A stretch of DNA of 64,000 nt from the NCBI GenBank assembly GCA_027596075.1, contig JADGJC010000144.1, positions 12,300-76,299 on the forward strand. Reading direction: 5' to 3'. The translations under genes and the position numbers were made by a program. Shown piece after piece: positions 1 to 10,505 of this stretch (within the stretch, counting starts at the first letter, position 1; the number at the start of each line of letters is the position of its first letter). Under the pieces are notes generated by a model, which saw only the letters and a list, made by a program, of their open reading frames with translations, had not been told where the DNA came from and made no database searches. This DNA is from Rhizophlyctis rosea (Eukaryota; Chytridiomycota; Chytridiomycetes; Rhizophlyctidales; Rhizophlyctidaceae).

Positions 1-743
1 CCCCCCCCCGGCCCATCACAAACCCCAAGTTCCAACGTTCTGCACCGATCCCAGAATTTACGCATAAACTTTATGCGTTCACCCTACGAAGTGTACCTAT
101 TCGTCGTTGGCGGACTTTTACCGACTTTAGTGAGTGGGCAAACTGAAAATCGCCCAGCATCTCCCCAAAGGGGTCTTCAAGCCCAACACTAACCCCGCAT
201 CATCCCCAGAAAGCAAATGTGGTGGTCGTGGTTGCAGTCGATATCATCCTCAGTTTTGTCTTCATCTACAAGCTGGCGGACGGATTGAGCTTACAAGGAT
301 GGTCGAAGATTAAAGTGCTGGGTCACTCACAGGGGTTCTGTCTCCCGTTTGGATGGTTACTTGGTGTTGCATATGTGATCAATGGCAACATGTTTTTAGG
401 TGAGGAGTTGGTTCTATTCGCACACCGAGTGCTGTATCCGCCCATTTCTAACCTGTGAAAAATGCAATCTGAAAGAGGCTTTATTCATGTCATGGACGCT
501 GTCGACTTTCCTCCAGTTCTCATTTGAAGAGGTGAGTGTAAAAGCCTTTGGTTATAACAATGTCTGAATTCGGGTTTCTTATACCACAAAACAAAATGCC
601 AGGTAAAGACGATCATAGACACCAACATCAGTGATGTTTCCGGCGAGAAGTCTAATAGTCTTAGTCGGGATTCAAAACCAAGACTGGTCCGTGCTCCACT
701 TTCTTCGGGTGTCACGAAGTCGCAGTCGCTGGAAACTGTATGA
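1..743 (+). CDS. Multi-pass membrane protein (7TM-like), C-terminal part, left-truncated
   Basis: Four exons join in phase: <1..129, 210..399, 476..531 and 603..743 (TGA), giving the last 171 residues. The first exon is open back to base 1, so the 5' end lies outside the window. The chain has hydrophobic stretches separated by short loops: VYLFVVGGLLPTL, then VVVVAVDIILSFVFIY, then a segment around FGWLLGVAYVI, then ALFMSWTLSTFLQF, followed by a hydrophilic Ser/Lys-rich tail of about 50 residues that fits a cytosolic end. This looks like the last helices and tail of a seven-helix receptor-like protein, but no family signature is decisive. All introns are short (72-80 bp) with GTGAGT/GTGAGG donors. 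Alternative: a transporter or other multi-pass protein. The exon joins are secure; the function is inference. Confidence 0.6.
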
Positions 744-1612
744 CAGTAGATCAGCTGTTGGTGGTTCGCAGCTGCAGTTGTTGATTTAGGGATAGGCTGT
801 AGTATGTAAGCGGTGATAAAGGAGATGATGGCCCTTGGCATCTTGGGCGAATTGACCTCAAAACTGACAAGTCTTTGCAGGTTTGGCAGCCGCATCTATG
901 AGTTGCTCGAGCCCCTTGAAATTTGAGACGAGGTGGTTTGCAGATATCCTGCATCTTTGATGCCCGCCATCGATGGTTCTCAATCAAATGTACCCGTGGT
1001 CCTTAGATCAAAATCACAGCCTACCGCCCCTTCCCACTGGAATGCCACAACCACGCGCCGACTATGACTTTGGCATATACATATTTTGGCGTAACTTTGG
1101 GCCGATTCATAGAGACTTTCTTCATATGTTTTGTATGGGGAAGGAGGGGGTGTTCTTGTTGGTCAGTGTCGGCTTCATCAATATCAATCCATTCCCCACC
1201 ATGCTGCGTGTGTTGTGCAATGGTGCGGTACAGGACAGTCAGGACCTTCGAAGTATGGGTTGAGAGGAGAATATTGTGCTCGGTATAGCTTGATGTCGTG
1301 TGCTTTTGCGTAGAGGGGATATCTTGTGGGGGAAACTTTCACTACGCTTCTTTAGTCGAAGGGTCCTAGGTTCCTAAGTGTCCTGCACCAAACCTGTCAG
1401 GGTCCTACGCAGTCATTTTGTGTTACCCCTGTGTCACCGTGTGAAATGGTGTGGCTTATATACATCAGACTCACCAGTGCAGCTTTTCAACTTTTCACCT
1501 CGAATTTTCTCTATCCCAGCACTCTGTAATTTGTTGCATCGACTCATAATTGCCACTAGTTCTTCATAAAACCATCTATTGGCTCGAACTCGAGAACACT
1601 GACTCGGTAAAA
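744..1612. other. Intergenic, no supported gene
   Basis: Between the membrane-protein stop and the MPP6 start I see only short open frames on either strand. The longest, 973..1263 (+), starts with ATG but has no recognisable domain and no obvious splice partner. The last part should hold the MPP6 promoter and 5' UTR. Confidence 0.5.
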
Positions 1613-2475
1613 ATGGCGTCAAATCAGAGAGAAATCCGCGTGAAGAATGTGCGTACTTTGTGACTATTCCATGCAGACCATTCCTGCCCCGGCCGTACTA
1701 ATTCTTCTAACCTTGTCACTATAGCTATCGAACAATGTTCTGGGTATGAAGGTGAGCTCTGTTTGCCACACGCTGCTACGTCTCCGGTTGCGAAGCCTGA
1801 CACACCTGCTTTGATTCTAGTTTATGTCAAGAACACACGAAGCATCACGCCGTGAGGAACTGGAGAAAGAGAAGCAAAAGAAGCTATCAGAAGCACAATG
1901 GGTTCTAGACTCAATAGACCGCACGGAACTGAAAAGGTACGTCTTCTCATTAATGGTTGTCTCTCGACTTATCGGACCAAAAAGGAAGATCCTCGCGTCT
2001 CTCTTTCACCAGAAGATACCAGGACACTTCCTCTAGGTCTCGGTCACACCATAAACAAGCCAAAACCCTATCCAACAAACTTGCCAAAACATAACATAAA
2101 CCCATCTCCCTTAGCGCAACCCAATTCGAACAAGACACCTCCTTCACATCCTTCCTCCCCACAACATCCTACGGCCGAAAATCCTACCAATCATTCAACA
2201 AGGAAATTGACAAAATCGCATCAGAGATGGAGAAGGCCGAGCGGGTGGCGAGACAGGTGGATAATGAGGAGCGCGAGACAGTGTCGGATAGGGAGATGAC
2301 GGAGCGGTATCAGGGGCTTGTTGGGGGTGGGGTGGTGGGTGGTGGGGAGGGGTCGAAGAAGAAGAGAAAAAGGGAGGGTGGGATTCAGCAGGAGGAGGAG
2401 GAGAGTGTGAGGATTGGGAAGGCGACGAGGTTTAGTTCGTTGAATAAGTTGTCGTTTATGAAGCCGCCTGAATAA
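1613..2475 (+). CDS. MPHOSPH6: MPP6 / M-phase phosphoprotein 6, nuclear exosome cofactor
   Basis: Exons 1613..1648, 1725..1751, 1821..1936 and 2115..2475 give 179 residues. Family landmarks appear in order: LSNNVLGMKFMSR near the N-terminus (crossing exons 2 and 3), a charged helix EELEKEKQKKLSEAQWVLDS, a YQSFNKEIDKI motif, DREMTERYQGLVGG, a basic patch KKKRKRE, and the C-terminal FMKPPE. In known members the N-terminal segment contacts Rrp6 and the C-terminal part contacts Rrp40/Mtr4, supporting RNA surveillance and 5.8S rRNA maturation in the nucleus. The length is close to the animal protein. Exon 2 is only 27 nt. The third intron (1937..2114) is the least certain, because its acceptor was chosen to restore the frame ahead of the SFNKEIDKI motif. 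Gly-rich insertion GLVGGGVVGGGEG is lineage-specific low complexity. Confidence 0.88.
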
Positions 2476-2712
2476 GATTTTTATGGGAAGTCGTGCCGTT
2501 GTTTCGGTTAAGTTTGAGCATTAGGGTTGGATGAGAATAATCCATGTCGGCGAAAGACGATATACAGGAACATGTCATTCCTCCGCTTATGCATTACAAT
2601 CCGCAGTCCTCAAGCCACATGGGAAAGCATCTGTTACTTCTTGCTACATTGAGTGATCACGAACAGGAAGTTGATCACTTGCTGCTGCAGCACATGCCAT
2701 TCACAACGACAT

Positions 2713-3657
2713 CTATCTGGCTAGCTTACCAAGTTGACTATACTTATCGGACATGGCATGAGGTGTTCGTTTCAAGCCTTGCAGCTTTCTCCAAGGTATC
2801 TTGCTCCTAACCTTTGACTGGGCTGCAAACTCCAGAAGTGTGGTCACCTCTTCCCTTCTCCAATGCCTACCACCGGGCTCTTGCCGCCATTCCTCAATAG
2901 AGTTCCACCTTCTTCTGACCTGCACACCCTTTCTACCGAGCAAGCGCCCAACAACAACCCACGATGGTTTCATTCCCGCTTTTCTTGCTGATTTAACATG
3001 TTCCAGGATTTTCTCATCTTCCGCTGCCGAGAACCGTCCGCTCGCTGGAGGGACGCACCGCCCAACCCAGAAAAACCAAACATCAGAGGATTTCCGTCGT
3101 AGCTTCCTAGCAATTGATGACCACGGTATGGGACACTTTTTAAGCCTTGCCTCAGCGACAGCTTGTCGGATTGCTATTGCTTCTTCGACAGAAAGTGGCC
3201 CTTTCTTCAAATCTGGACGTATCCTCTCCCACCGCTTCCAAACGTCATTTGCATAACGCCCAACTCTCTGAGCAAAATCAGACTTCCATCGCTTTGCACC
3301 GGTTTGTTCTGCCTGAGCCCAAGCATCAAGCAGCAACCTATCATCCTCGCCCGACCACGGACCTACTCGTGAACGAGGGTTTGCCAACAGTCGATGACGA
3401 GACCAAACGCTTCCCGTGCTGCGCCCAATCAATCTTCCTATGGCTGCATATGAAAGTTTACTCGCGCGATATTGGAGTAACCTTGCATCCTCTCCAGGTG
3501 TTAAAGGTCGACAGACTTTGTATGGTTGATATTGCTCTCGTTTCAAAAGCGGGGCATCAGACAGATACGACCTCGACACAATGGTGAGGCTCAAGGAGGG
3601 AAGGTCTGGGACGCGGTATACTTGGAGTACGGGGCGATGGATGCGCTCAAGAAACAT
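2713..3657 (-). CDS. Myb/SANT-repeat protein, tandem paralogue A
   Basis: Single-exon gene, 314 residues, starting at an ATG. From about residue 50 to the end there are five consecutive Myb/SANT-like units of about 50 residues, each with an acidic start (TPGEDARLL, WSGEDDRLLL, LSVEEAIAI, FSAAEDEKI, WRREEVTTLL) and spaced tryptophans or aromatics. The first 40 residues are Arg-rich, amphipathic and almost free of acidic residues, ending near SRSYLS, which resembles a mitochondrial targeting peptide with a processing site. It is the most downstream of three head-to-tail paralogues on this strand. Myb units normally bind DNA, so a nucleic-acid-binding role is likely; organelle targeting is inferred only from the leader. 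It does not show the C-to-G composition switch of most other genes here. Confidence 0.8.
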   Translation of the reverse strand: MFLERIHRPVLQVYRVPDLPSLSLTIVSRSYLSDAPLLKREQYQPYKVCRPLTPGEDARLLQYRASKLSYAAIGRLIGRSTGSVWSRHRLLANPRSRVGPWSGEDDRLLLDAWAQAEQTGAKRWKSDFAQRVGRYANDVWKRWERIRPDLKKGPLSVEEAIAIRQAVAEARLKKCPIPWSSIARKLRRKSSDVWFFWVGRCVPPASGRFSAAEDEKILEHVKSARKAGMKPSWVVVGRLLGRKGVQVRRRWNSIEEWRQEPGGRHWRREEVTTLLEFAAQSKVRSKIPWRKLQGLKRTPHAMSDKYSQLGKLAR

Positions 3658-4471
3658 TTCGCAGATTCTTGCTACAGGACAAAGTCATTGATTGATTAAA
3701 AACCCCATCAGTTCTTACTTGCAGAGGAAGGTAACGAATCATCCCTGCTATTTCGCACCTGAAGTTGATGGGGCTGCTGGTATCACGATCAAAGTTCAGT
3801 TTGCGACAGCGTATCGATGCAATATGCTTCAGGTTTGAAGGGTTTTGCTGAGAGATGATGAGGGTTGCGAACTTTGCGATGTGGAGTGGAGGATGTCGCC
3901 CTCGAAGTTGATATCGATTTGGACGGTACGGAGGCGGGGGACGGTTAGTTCAGTTGGAGGAGGTGGTTGAGGAATTCAAGGATACCTTGGATCTGCTTCT
4001 TTCTTCTCAGAACGAAGAACCGATTATGGACGGCGGGAGAAACGAATGCAAAGAGGCGGACAAGCTCATGTTTCGGCAAATTGCTGAGGCGGTCACAAAA
4101 CGGGAACATGGGGGAAACCCAGCTGAAACCCCTCACATTCTGAGCCTATCATGATATGACGACAATTGATAGTAAGGATGGCTCGGGGAAGGTGTGGCGG
4201 ATATTCAATATGTTTCGGATGGCTGCCCTGACTTTCCTTAATGTCGGTGTACATATTTCAAAACTGCACCAATGACGGATTACAGGGATTAAAGTCCATA
4301 CTTCCCCTGGTGGAGTTTGACAGCATTTGGGCATTTTCGGACCGGATCCGCATGTTTTCACAAACAGAGACAGACATTTGTTCAGCAATTGGCAACTGAG
4401 TTTGCACATTCTGGAATATATTGCGCATCTCATAACGAACCTATCCTATTGGGTAACATCTGGTAGGTTTT
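3658..4471. other. Spacer between Myb paralogues A and B
   Basis: This holds the promoter side of paralogue A and the 3' side of paralogue B. On the minus strand around 3945-4136 there is a short frame with protein-like text (LPKHELVRLFAFVSP) but without a convincing start or continuation. I see no fourth Myb copy here. Confidence 0.5.
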
Positions 4472-5443
4472 TCAGCTTCGATGGCTGGTCTGACGCTGAC
4501 TCAAGTTGTAGTACTTTTGGGAAAGTGCATGAGGTGTGCGATGGATGCCCCAAAGCTTTCTCCATGGTATTCTTTTTTGATGCTCGTATCGCGAAGCAAA
4601 TTGCAAGAGCTGCCCCACTTCATTATCTCTCCAATGCTTTCCGCTGGGCTCCTGCTTGAATTGCTGAATTTTGTGCCATCTCATATAGACCGATCGTTCC
4701 GATCTATCTAATGCCCGCCCAATCCCGGTCCAGGAGGGTCGTATGCCTCGTCTTTTTGCTTCCTCCACACATTCCTGAATGATGTGGTCCTCCCTCAATG
4801 AATAGGAACCTCTGAATCTACCGGTGTAGTTGTTCACCCAAAATGCTCTCAAATCTCTGTAGTTGCGACGCAACGCCCTTGCAATGGTCACCCATCCAAC
4901 TGGTTGATTTCTGGCCCGCGCATCGGCCACAGCAGTTTCGACCTTTGTCACTTCTTCTTCGCACAATGGCCCCGTTTTCAGCATCGGATGGATCTCCCAG
5001 CATCTGCTAGCAACCGCATGAGGAGACCTCCCGATCTTCCGAGCCAAAATGCTTTTCCAGTTTTTTGGACCCTGCAGCTGCGCTTGACGCCAAGCCTCCA
5101 TCAATGCCCTGTCCTCCTCTGCTGACCACCGCCCTGTGCGTGTTGGTGGAGAAGTCAATAGCTCATATCGGTTGCGAACTGCTCCCCGGGTTCGCCGAAT
5201 ATGCCTCCCTATTTCCGAAAATGTGAACCCTTCCTTACGAAGTTGGACCAAGTGGATGTCCTCTTCTGGAGTGAATGGATGCAGGACCCTATCAGGTATG
5301 TACGCTTCTCGTGCTTTCGAAGTGGGGTTTGTGCTGTAGATGCAGCTGCGAGCCGAAAGTGGTCGGGCTATGCGGCACGTGGACGTTGACAGGCTCAACG
5401 GTTTGGCGACGGGGTGAACGGCGTGGTGACAGAAATTGAGCAT
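4472..5443 (-). CDS. Myb/SANT-repeat protein, tandem paralogue B
   Basis: Single exon, 323 residues from the ATG at 5443; the open frame runs 15 codons further upstream but without an ATG. The leader (about residues 1-45) is rich in Arg, Ser, Ala and His and ends ARPLSARSCIYST, typical of a mitochondrial presequence. Five Myb-like units follow, starting FTPEEDIHLV, WSAEEDRALM, LCEEEVTKVE, YSLREDHIIQ and WRDNEVGQLL. The PWRKLWGIHRTPHA block in the last unit matches PWRKLQGLKRTPHA in paralogue A and PWKRLQGVQRTPAA in paralogue C, which proves common descent. Overall divergence is high, so the duplications are old. The target DNA and the compartment are unknown. Confidence 0.8.
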   Translation of the reverse strand: MLNFCHHAVHPVAKPLSLSTSTCRIARPLSARSCIYSTNPTSKAREAYIPDRVLHPFTPEEDIHLVQLRKEGFTFSEIGRHIRRTRGAVRNRYELLTSPPTRTGRWSAEEDRALMEAWRQAQLQGPKNWKSILARKIGRSPHAVASRCWEIHPMLKTGPLCEEEVTKVETAVADARARNQPVGWVTIARALRRNYRDLRAFWVNNYTGRFRGSYSLREDHIIQECVEEAKRRGIRPSWTGIGRALDRSERSVYMRWHKIQQFKQEPSGKHWRDNEVGQLLQFASRYEHQKRIPWRKLWGIHRTPHALSQKYYNLSQRQTSHRS

Positions 5444-6282
5444 GGTGTGGAGGAATGGAGGCGGTATGTGTGGTGGACTGCGATACAATATCTGCTCTAG
5501 GAAAATATAGATTTCCGCAAGGTTTCGCTAGGCGCTGTAAGCGAGGACCGTCAATTTGAATTGTTGGAGGTGGAAGAGTGAAACAAAGTTGAATACCGAC
5601 GGTCAAAACGGACTGTCAAACATATGAACAGACTCATTAAACCAACTAAAGACCAGAGGATCATATGTCACTCATCACCTTGCTGCTGACAAGCGAACCC
5701 GTTTTATGTTAGCCTCCATAAGATTTTGGACTTTGAGCAGTGCTATCGCCAATAGCAAAGTGGTACGTATGTGCAATGGGGAAAAGCACCGGAAGTCTGC
5801 GGCATCTACGGGCGTGATGCTTTCCGGAATGATAATCCCATTCAAATTCTGCCCCCTTGCCACTCTCAATTTGAACATGCTACGACACGTTGAGTGGAAC
5901 CATGTCTCAGATGTATAAAGATTGTAATATCAGCAGACCCTGGAACATTCACATTCGAGTAAGGTTTGATACAAGACAATGACCTAGTGGGATATTCATG
6001 GCACATGGTATGTTTACATGCGTATGTTGATTCATTCCAACATCTGGCATGAAATTTGACAAAGGGCCGGCTTGCGAAGTTGGTTTATGCACACGCTGAA
6101 CTGGGGCCAGTGTTCATTTGAGGATTTCATCCATCTCCAATGGTAGCTCTCATCACGTCCGCCGAAAATCCCAATTTGCTATAACCCTGCACGTTTTACA
6201 TTGCATCAATACTTTGGGACCCTAAGCTTATATTACAGCTAATCTACCATTGCACCCCTAAGCTACTATCTGTTACCAAACA
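5444..6282. other. Spacer between Myb paralogues B and C
   Basis: No gene supported. A 67-codon minus-strand frame (5675..5878, ATG) has ordinary amino-acid use but no recognisable feature. The region should contain the promoter of paralogue B. Confidence 0.45.
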
Positions 6283-7233
6283 CTATTCCCCGCGTTTTGT
6301 GAGTCTAAGATACTTGTCAGACATGGCTGCAGGTGTTCGCTGGACTCCTTGCAGTCTCTTCCATGGCACTCTCTTCATTCCCATACGTTTGAACCCCTCA
6401 GCGAATTCCAGCATCTTTTGGACCTCCTGCATCCTCCAAGCTTTTCCCTGAGGAGCCTCTTCCCATTGCAAGATGTAATGCCATCTAGTGCGAACTGATG
6501 TCTCGGTTCGACCTAACAAACTTCCCAAGTGAGCCCAGCATGGCTTCGCTCCTTCACTTTTTGCTTTTTGAACATGCTTCTGAATCTGACCATCTTCAGA
6601 TGCTGAAAATGATCCCCGTGATGGTGCCGTGTACCAATGCGTCCAAAACTTACGCACACTTTGTGGGTATCGCCGAATGTTACAGCCGATGGATGTCCAT
6701 GGGATACGAACCCCCCGACTTCTAGCATCAGAGACGGCACTACATATCGTGGCGGCCTCCTCATCCGTGTACCGTCCCCTCTTGAAATCCCATACTAAGC
6801 GTTGCCAGCGAGTGAACACGCTGTAGGGAAACCTCCCTATCCTGCGTGCAAAGGCACTTTGCCAATGCTTGATCCCCCGCGACCGAGCTTCTTGCCATGC
6901 ATTCAATAGAGCTACATCTTCCTCCTCCGACCATCGTCCGGTACGAGCAGGCGGGCATGTTATACGTAAGTAACGAGTTTCAATGCTGCCAGAACTTCGG
7001 AGCAGAGCTTCTCCCATTTGTTCGTAGGTTGCACCGCCCTTACGAAGTTTGAGTAACATGGCATCCTCTTCTGGTTTGTAGAAACGGTGGATTCTATCTG
7101 GTCTGTAGGCTTCACGTTCCGGCGCTCTGATCTGATGAGTAACCGACCGCACGTGGTTTGGGAAGGAAGATCGCAAAAGAGTAGGTGCGCTGGTGGGGCG
7201 GACAGCGAAACAAGAAAGAGTAGGGAACTGCAT
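6283..7233 (-). CDS. Myb/SANT-repeat protein, tandem paralogue C
   Basis: Single exon, 316 residues from the ATG at 7233, the first in-frame ATG (the frame is open 22 codons further up). The leader, about residues 1-40, has Arg, Ser and Pro, hydrophobic patches and no acidic residue before APEREAY, consistent with a mitochondrial targeting peptide. Five Myb-like units follow, beginning YKPEEDAMLL, WSEEEDVALL, YTDEEAATIC, FSASEDGQIQ and WRMQEVQKML. Unit 2 keeps the Trp/Trp pattern of classical Myb (WSEEED, HWQSAF, VFTRW). It is the upstream member of the three-gene array. A nuclear transcription or telomere-type factor remains possible if the leader is not functional. Confidence 0.8.
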   Translation of the reverse strand: MQFPTLSCFAVRPTSAPTLLRSSFPNHVRSVTHQIRAPEREAYRPDRIHRFYKPEEDAMLLKLRKGGATYEQMGEALLRSSGSIETRYLRITCPPARTGRWSEEEDVALLNAWQEARSRGIKHWQSAFARRIGRFPYSVFTRWQRLVWDFKRGRYTDEEAATICSAVSDARSRGVRIPWTSIGCNIRRYPQSVRKFWTHWYTAPSRGSFSASEDGQIQKHVQKAKSEGAKPCWAHLGSLLGRTETSVRTRWHYILQWEEAPQGKAWRMQEVQKMLEFAEGFKRMGMKRVPWKRLQGVQRTPAAMSDKYLRLTKRGE

Positions 7234-8110
7234 CGTTGTTGAGAGTGTTGATATGACAGATTGATTCAGGTACACTGGGCAGCACGGAGAGTGTGGCAAA
7301 CGTGAGTGAAGTTGTTACTTGTAAAAGATCGCAATCGCGAGATAAAATCACCAACCTCAACACTGGGCTGGCTAAAAATGTTGCTCAAAAGCGACTGGAG
7401 CGGACTTTTAAGGCAGTGTTGTAATTGTGATGAACAGTGAACAGTACCGCCGGACTCCATCGTTCCTACAGAAACCCAACCAGCGGCACCAACATTCGAT
7501 TGAGACATGGCACCTTCGCCACAAGGTCACGCGCTCAGGAGCCTTTCCAATCTGCCACATACTTAAGACACTGCAGAGGTTCCTAAATAAGTGGTCCGTC
7601 ACAATCAACACAGCTCTACACGATGCGATATCCGCAGCAGGCCCAAGTTCAGAGCTGACCAGAGTTGCCAACTTACGCCCTCATCAGTGCAGGTTCCGAT
7701 CCAAATACTTTGACTTGCCGATGAGAAGAGCTGAGCCATTTGGGCAGCGTCAGTGAAGCCGCGTTCCGTTCCATTATCTGAAGCGGGTATTGACGGTGGC
7801 CAATCACCGATATTCCTCTGAGGTGCCAAGTATTACGCCAGAAGTCAACTGGGGAAGAAACTGGATCATTTTGGCTGTGACTGTGCCCCGGGCCGGCCCT
7901 CCACTGGTATTGAATGGTGACTTCACCTCTCTGCAGTGGCTGTGTTGAAAGCCCTGATACCCTCCGAACTGCGCTTCTGTTGCAGAACACATAAAATCCC
8001 ACAGGAGAGCAGATGATGGGGAACCATTCTCAGTCTTCTAACGAAAAAAATATGCAACCTCCTCATTGAAGTCAATCAGCGAAGTTACTTCAAGCAAGAA
8101 TAGGAGAACA
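7234..8110. other. Divergent intergenic region, no gene seen
   Basis: This separates the minus-strand Myb paralogue C from the plus-strand oxygenase. Open frames here lack ATG starts or are short and overlap on both strands. It probably serves as a shared promoter zone. Confidence 0.5.
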
Positions 8111-9213
8111 ATGGCGTCCGCAAAGCAGGTGTGAATTTGACTTTCCTGTGCTCATTTTTCAATGTGCAAACTGAACGTCCATGATTTTCGCAGCATTATT
8201 CATATCTGCCAACAGATGAGGAAGGCTACACGGTCTCATTCATGCCAGACGACACGACAGCGATGTGCGAGTTTTTCAACAAACAGGGCGTCGTCGTCAT
8301 CCGCAACGTCCTTTCAAAGGCCGATTGTGATGCAACCGTTTCAGAGATGTTCGACATCCTGGAATCAGGAAGTGAGTTCCGTCGCGATGACATGAGCACG
8401 TGGAATTCCTGGCCAGCAGACAGCATCCCTCAGTACGGGAACATCTCCCGGCCTCCAATCTTCACTCCCCAATTCATCAAAAACCGCACGAACCCAACTC
8501 TCCACACCGTCGTCTCCAACCTAATCGGCCGAACAGATCTAATAGCCAACCACGACAGAGCAGGCTTCATGCGCCCCACAAAATCCCCAAACTCCCAACC
8601 ACAATGGAAAACAAAAGCCAACCTCCATCTCGACATGAACCCCTGCACCTGGCTCTCCGACCCAGAAGGCCACAACCAATCCTCCGTCATCGACGCCCTA
8701 ACCTACGACCGCCTCTCCGAATTCATAAACGAAAACAACCAACCCGTCCGCTCAAACGGCACATCAGTCCAAGCAGTCTACAACCTCATCGATAATGCTA
8801 AAGAAGACGGAGGCTTCGTCTGCGTACCCCGGTTCCACACCCGTTTCGCGGACTACTTCTCTACCCAAAGTCCGCCCGCAAACAACACACCAACATCGCC
8901 ATCCTACAACTTCCCGCGTAATCACGAACTGATGTCCCAAGCTCAGCGCGTGACGTCACGGGCGGGGTCGCTGATTGTGTGGGACCAGACGTTGCCGCAT
9001 GGGAGTTTTTCGAATGAGAGTGGGAGGCCGAGAGCGGCGCAGTTTTTGAGACTGTTTCCGAGAGGGGTGTTGAGGGAGGATCAGTTGAGGAGGAGGTTTG
9101 CGGTTGTGACGGTGGAGGCGGAGAAAGCCAAGGGGGAGGGGATTGATTGGACGGAGTGGGAGAAGAAAGCGTTGGGTGGGGATGGGGATTTTCAGTTGTA
9201 TGATGATGTGTAG
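8111..9213 (+). CDS. Phytanoyl-CoA dioxygenase (PhyH) family Fe(II)/2OG oxygenase
   Basis: Two exons, 8111..8128 (six codons) and 8194..9213, give 345 residues; the 65-bp intron is in phase. The iron facial triad is visible: HLD in NLHLDMNP (about H151 and D153) and the distal His in WDQTLPHGS (about H275), followed by the 2-oxoglutarate-binding Arg in GRPRAAQF (about R284). The N-terminal FFNKQGVVVIRNVLSKADC is the usual entry helix and strand of the PhyH fold. Family members hydroxylate varied small substrates, so the substrate cannot be read from sequence. No peroxisomal PTS1 is present (the protein ends LYDDV). The first half is C-rich and the last third G-rich on the sense strand. Confidence 0.85.
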
Positions 9214-9356
9214 ATAGCATTCAATTGTGAAGCATTCAAGTAAAGTAATGAAGGCAGCTGCGTGCGGCTGATGTTTGTATATTTGTACATGCAATATACC
9301 CCCGGACCCACATCTGTTCATTCGCTGGCTGAATTGCCCATTGACGCATTCTCTAC

Positions 9357-9878
9357 TCAATGTCCATCTGGTCGAGTACATTTCTCATCAGTCATGTCTG
9401 CAGAACTTCCAGCAACGATCTGCCGCCACCGCCTCAATTGCTCCAAAAACCCCATATTGATCCTAATCCCCCTCCTCCTCCCCCTCACAAACTCTACCGC
9501 CTCATCAACCTCCATACCCCTCCTCGCAACCAAATACCCAACAACAACAGCAGGACTCCTGCTCACCCCGCCCGCACAATGCACCAACACTACTCCCCTA
9601 CCCTCCAGCGCGCTATCTATAAAGTCTACAATGTCAGGCAGGTGGGATAAGAGATCTGCATCGGGTGAATCGGTAAAGTGAGCGCGATGGTACGTAAAGG
9701 AGGCGGGGAAGTGAGTCTTGCCCTGGAGGGATACGATATGGGTTATGTTGTGGGATTGGAGGAGGGGCAGGGAACGGGTTGGGCGGGCGGAGGAGAGGAG
9801 GAGGGAGGGGAGGATTTGGCGGATGTCGGAGGGGGGTGACCGGTGTGGTGTGGGATTGGACGATGCCATTCCTGCCAT
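9357..9878 (-). CDS. Dual-specificity protein phosphatase (small, atypical DUSP)
   Basis: Single exon, 173 residues. The catalytic signature VHCAGGVSRSP carries Cys101 and Arg107 in the HCxxGxxR loop; the upstream FTDSPDADLL supplies the general-acid Asp. It is followed by the AxxYL-type helix (VVGYLVARRGM). There is no MAP-kinase-binding or CBM domain, so this is a minimal DUSP that would dephosphorylate pSer/pThr/pTyr or a non-protein phosphate. It is convergent with the oxygenase gene, with about 140 bp between their stops. The sense strand is strikingly C-rich up to about codon 90 and G-rich afterwards. Confidence 0.9.
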   Translation of the reverse strand: MAGMASSNPTPHRSPPSDIRQILPSLLLSSARPTRSLPLLQSHNITHIVSLQGKTHFPASFTYHRAHFTDSPDADLLSHLPDIVDFIDSALEGRGVVLVHCAGGVSRSPAVVVGYLVARRGMEVDEAVEFVRGRRRGIRINMGFLEQLRRWRQIVAGSSADMTDEKCTRPDGH

Positions 9879-10505
9879 TCGTTTTGCAAAGCGTCTTTCC
9901 TAGGGTTCACAGTTGGGAGGGACGACGTAAAAGAAGTGGGAGAGCGTTGCGGGGAAAGTTGAGAACGTCCCCGAAACGCAGCGCCACGAGCATTTATGAT
10001 GAAGGCGCAGTCACACAAGCCGGCCGAACCACCCCAACGTTCAGGTTTTCATCACAGTAGTTGTGAGATCTCTCCCATCCTTGGCATGAACAGCTCTGAA
10101 GTGTTCACAATTCGATTATGAATAAGCTATCTGTCGTTAAGCTGTAGAGTCCATAAGGATTGCCCAAGAATCACGTCATCAGTGGACGGGGCCATGATGA
10201 AGTATTGAATGTTTCTACATAGAATGAAAACATACGTTCTCAACTGCTGTCCCAGTGCGCCAGTGCTACTTAGAAACGACTCTGACTAGTCTCTGCTTGC
10301 CATGCCCATAGGGGCATTGACGCAAAGTTTTCCAGTGTAGCTTTTTGATTGAACAACCTGGACATTGCATGGACCCATCTGGCTCGCCATCTGAACAGTT
10401 GGGTCCAAAATTTACACCTACATGATGTATTACCCCTGATTGTACACCAAGACTTCTCTTTCTTCAGCCCTTGTACATCCCACATCCATCAGTCCCCTGA
10501 CCAGA
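9879..10505. other. Intergenic region upstream of the DUSP gene
   Basis: Nothing recognisable beyond the DUSP promoter side and the 3' flank of the ankyrin gene. Confidence 0.5.

Noticed and set aside
5444..5488. N-terminal extension of Myb paralogue B to the upstream limit of its frame
   Set aside because: The frame limit begins with TTG; the first ATG is at 5443 and directly starts the presequence.
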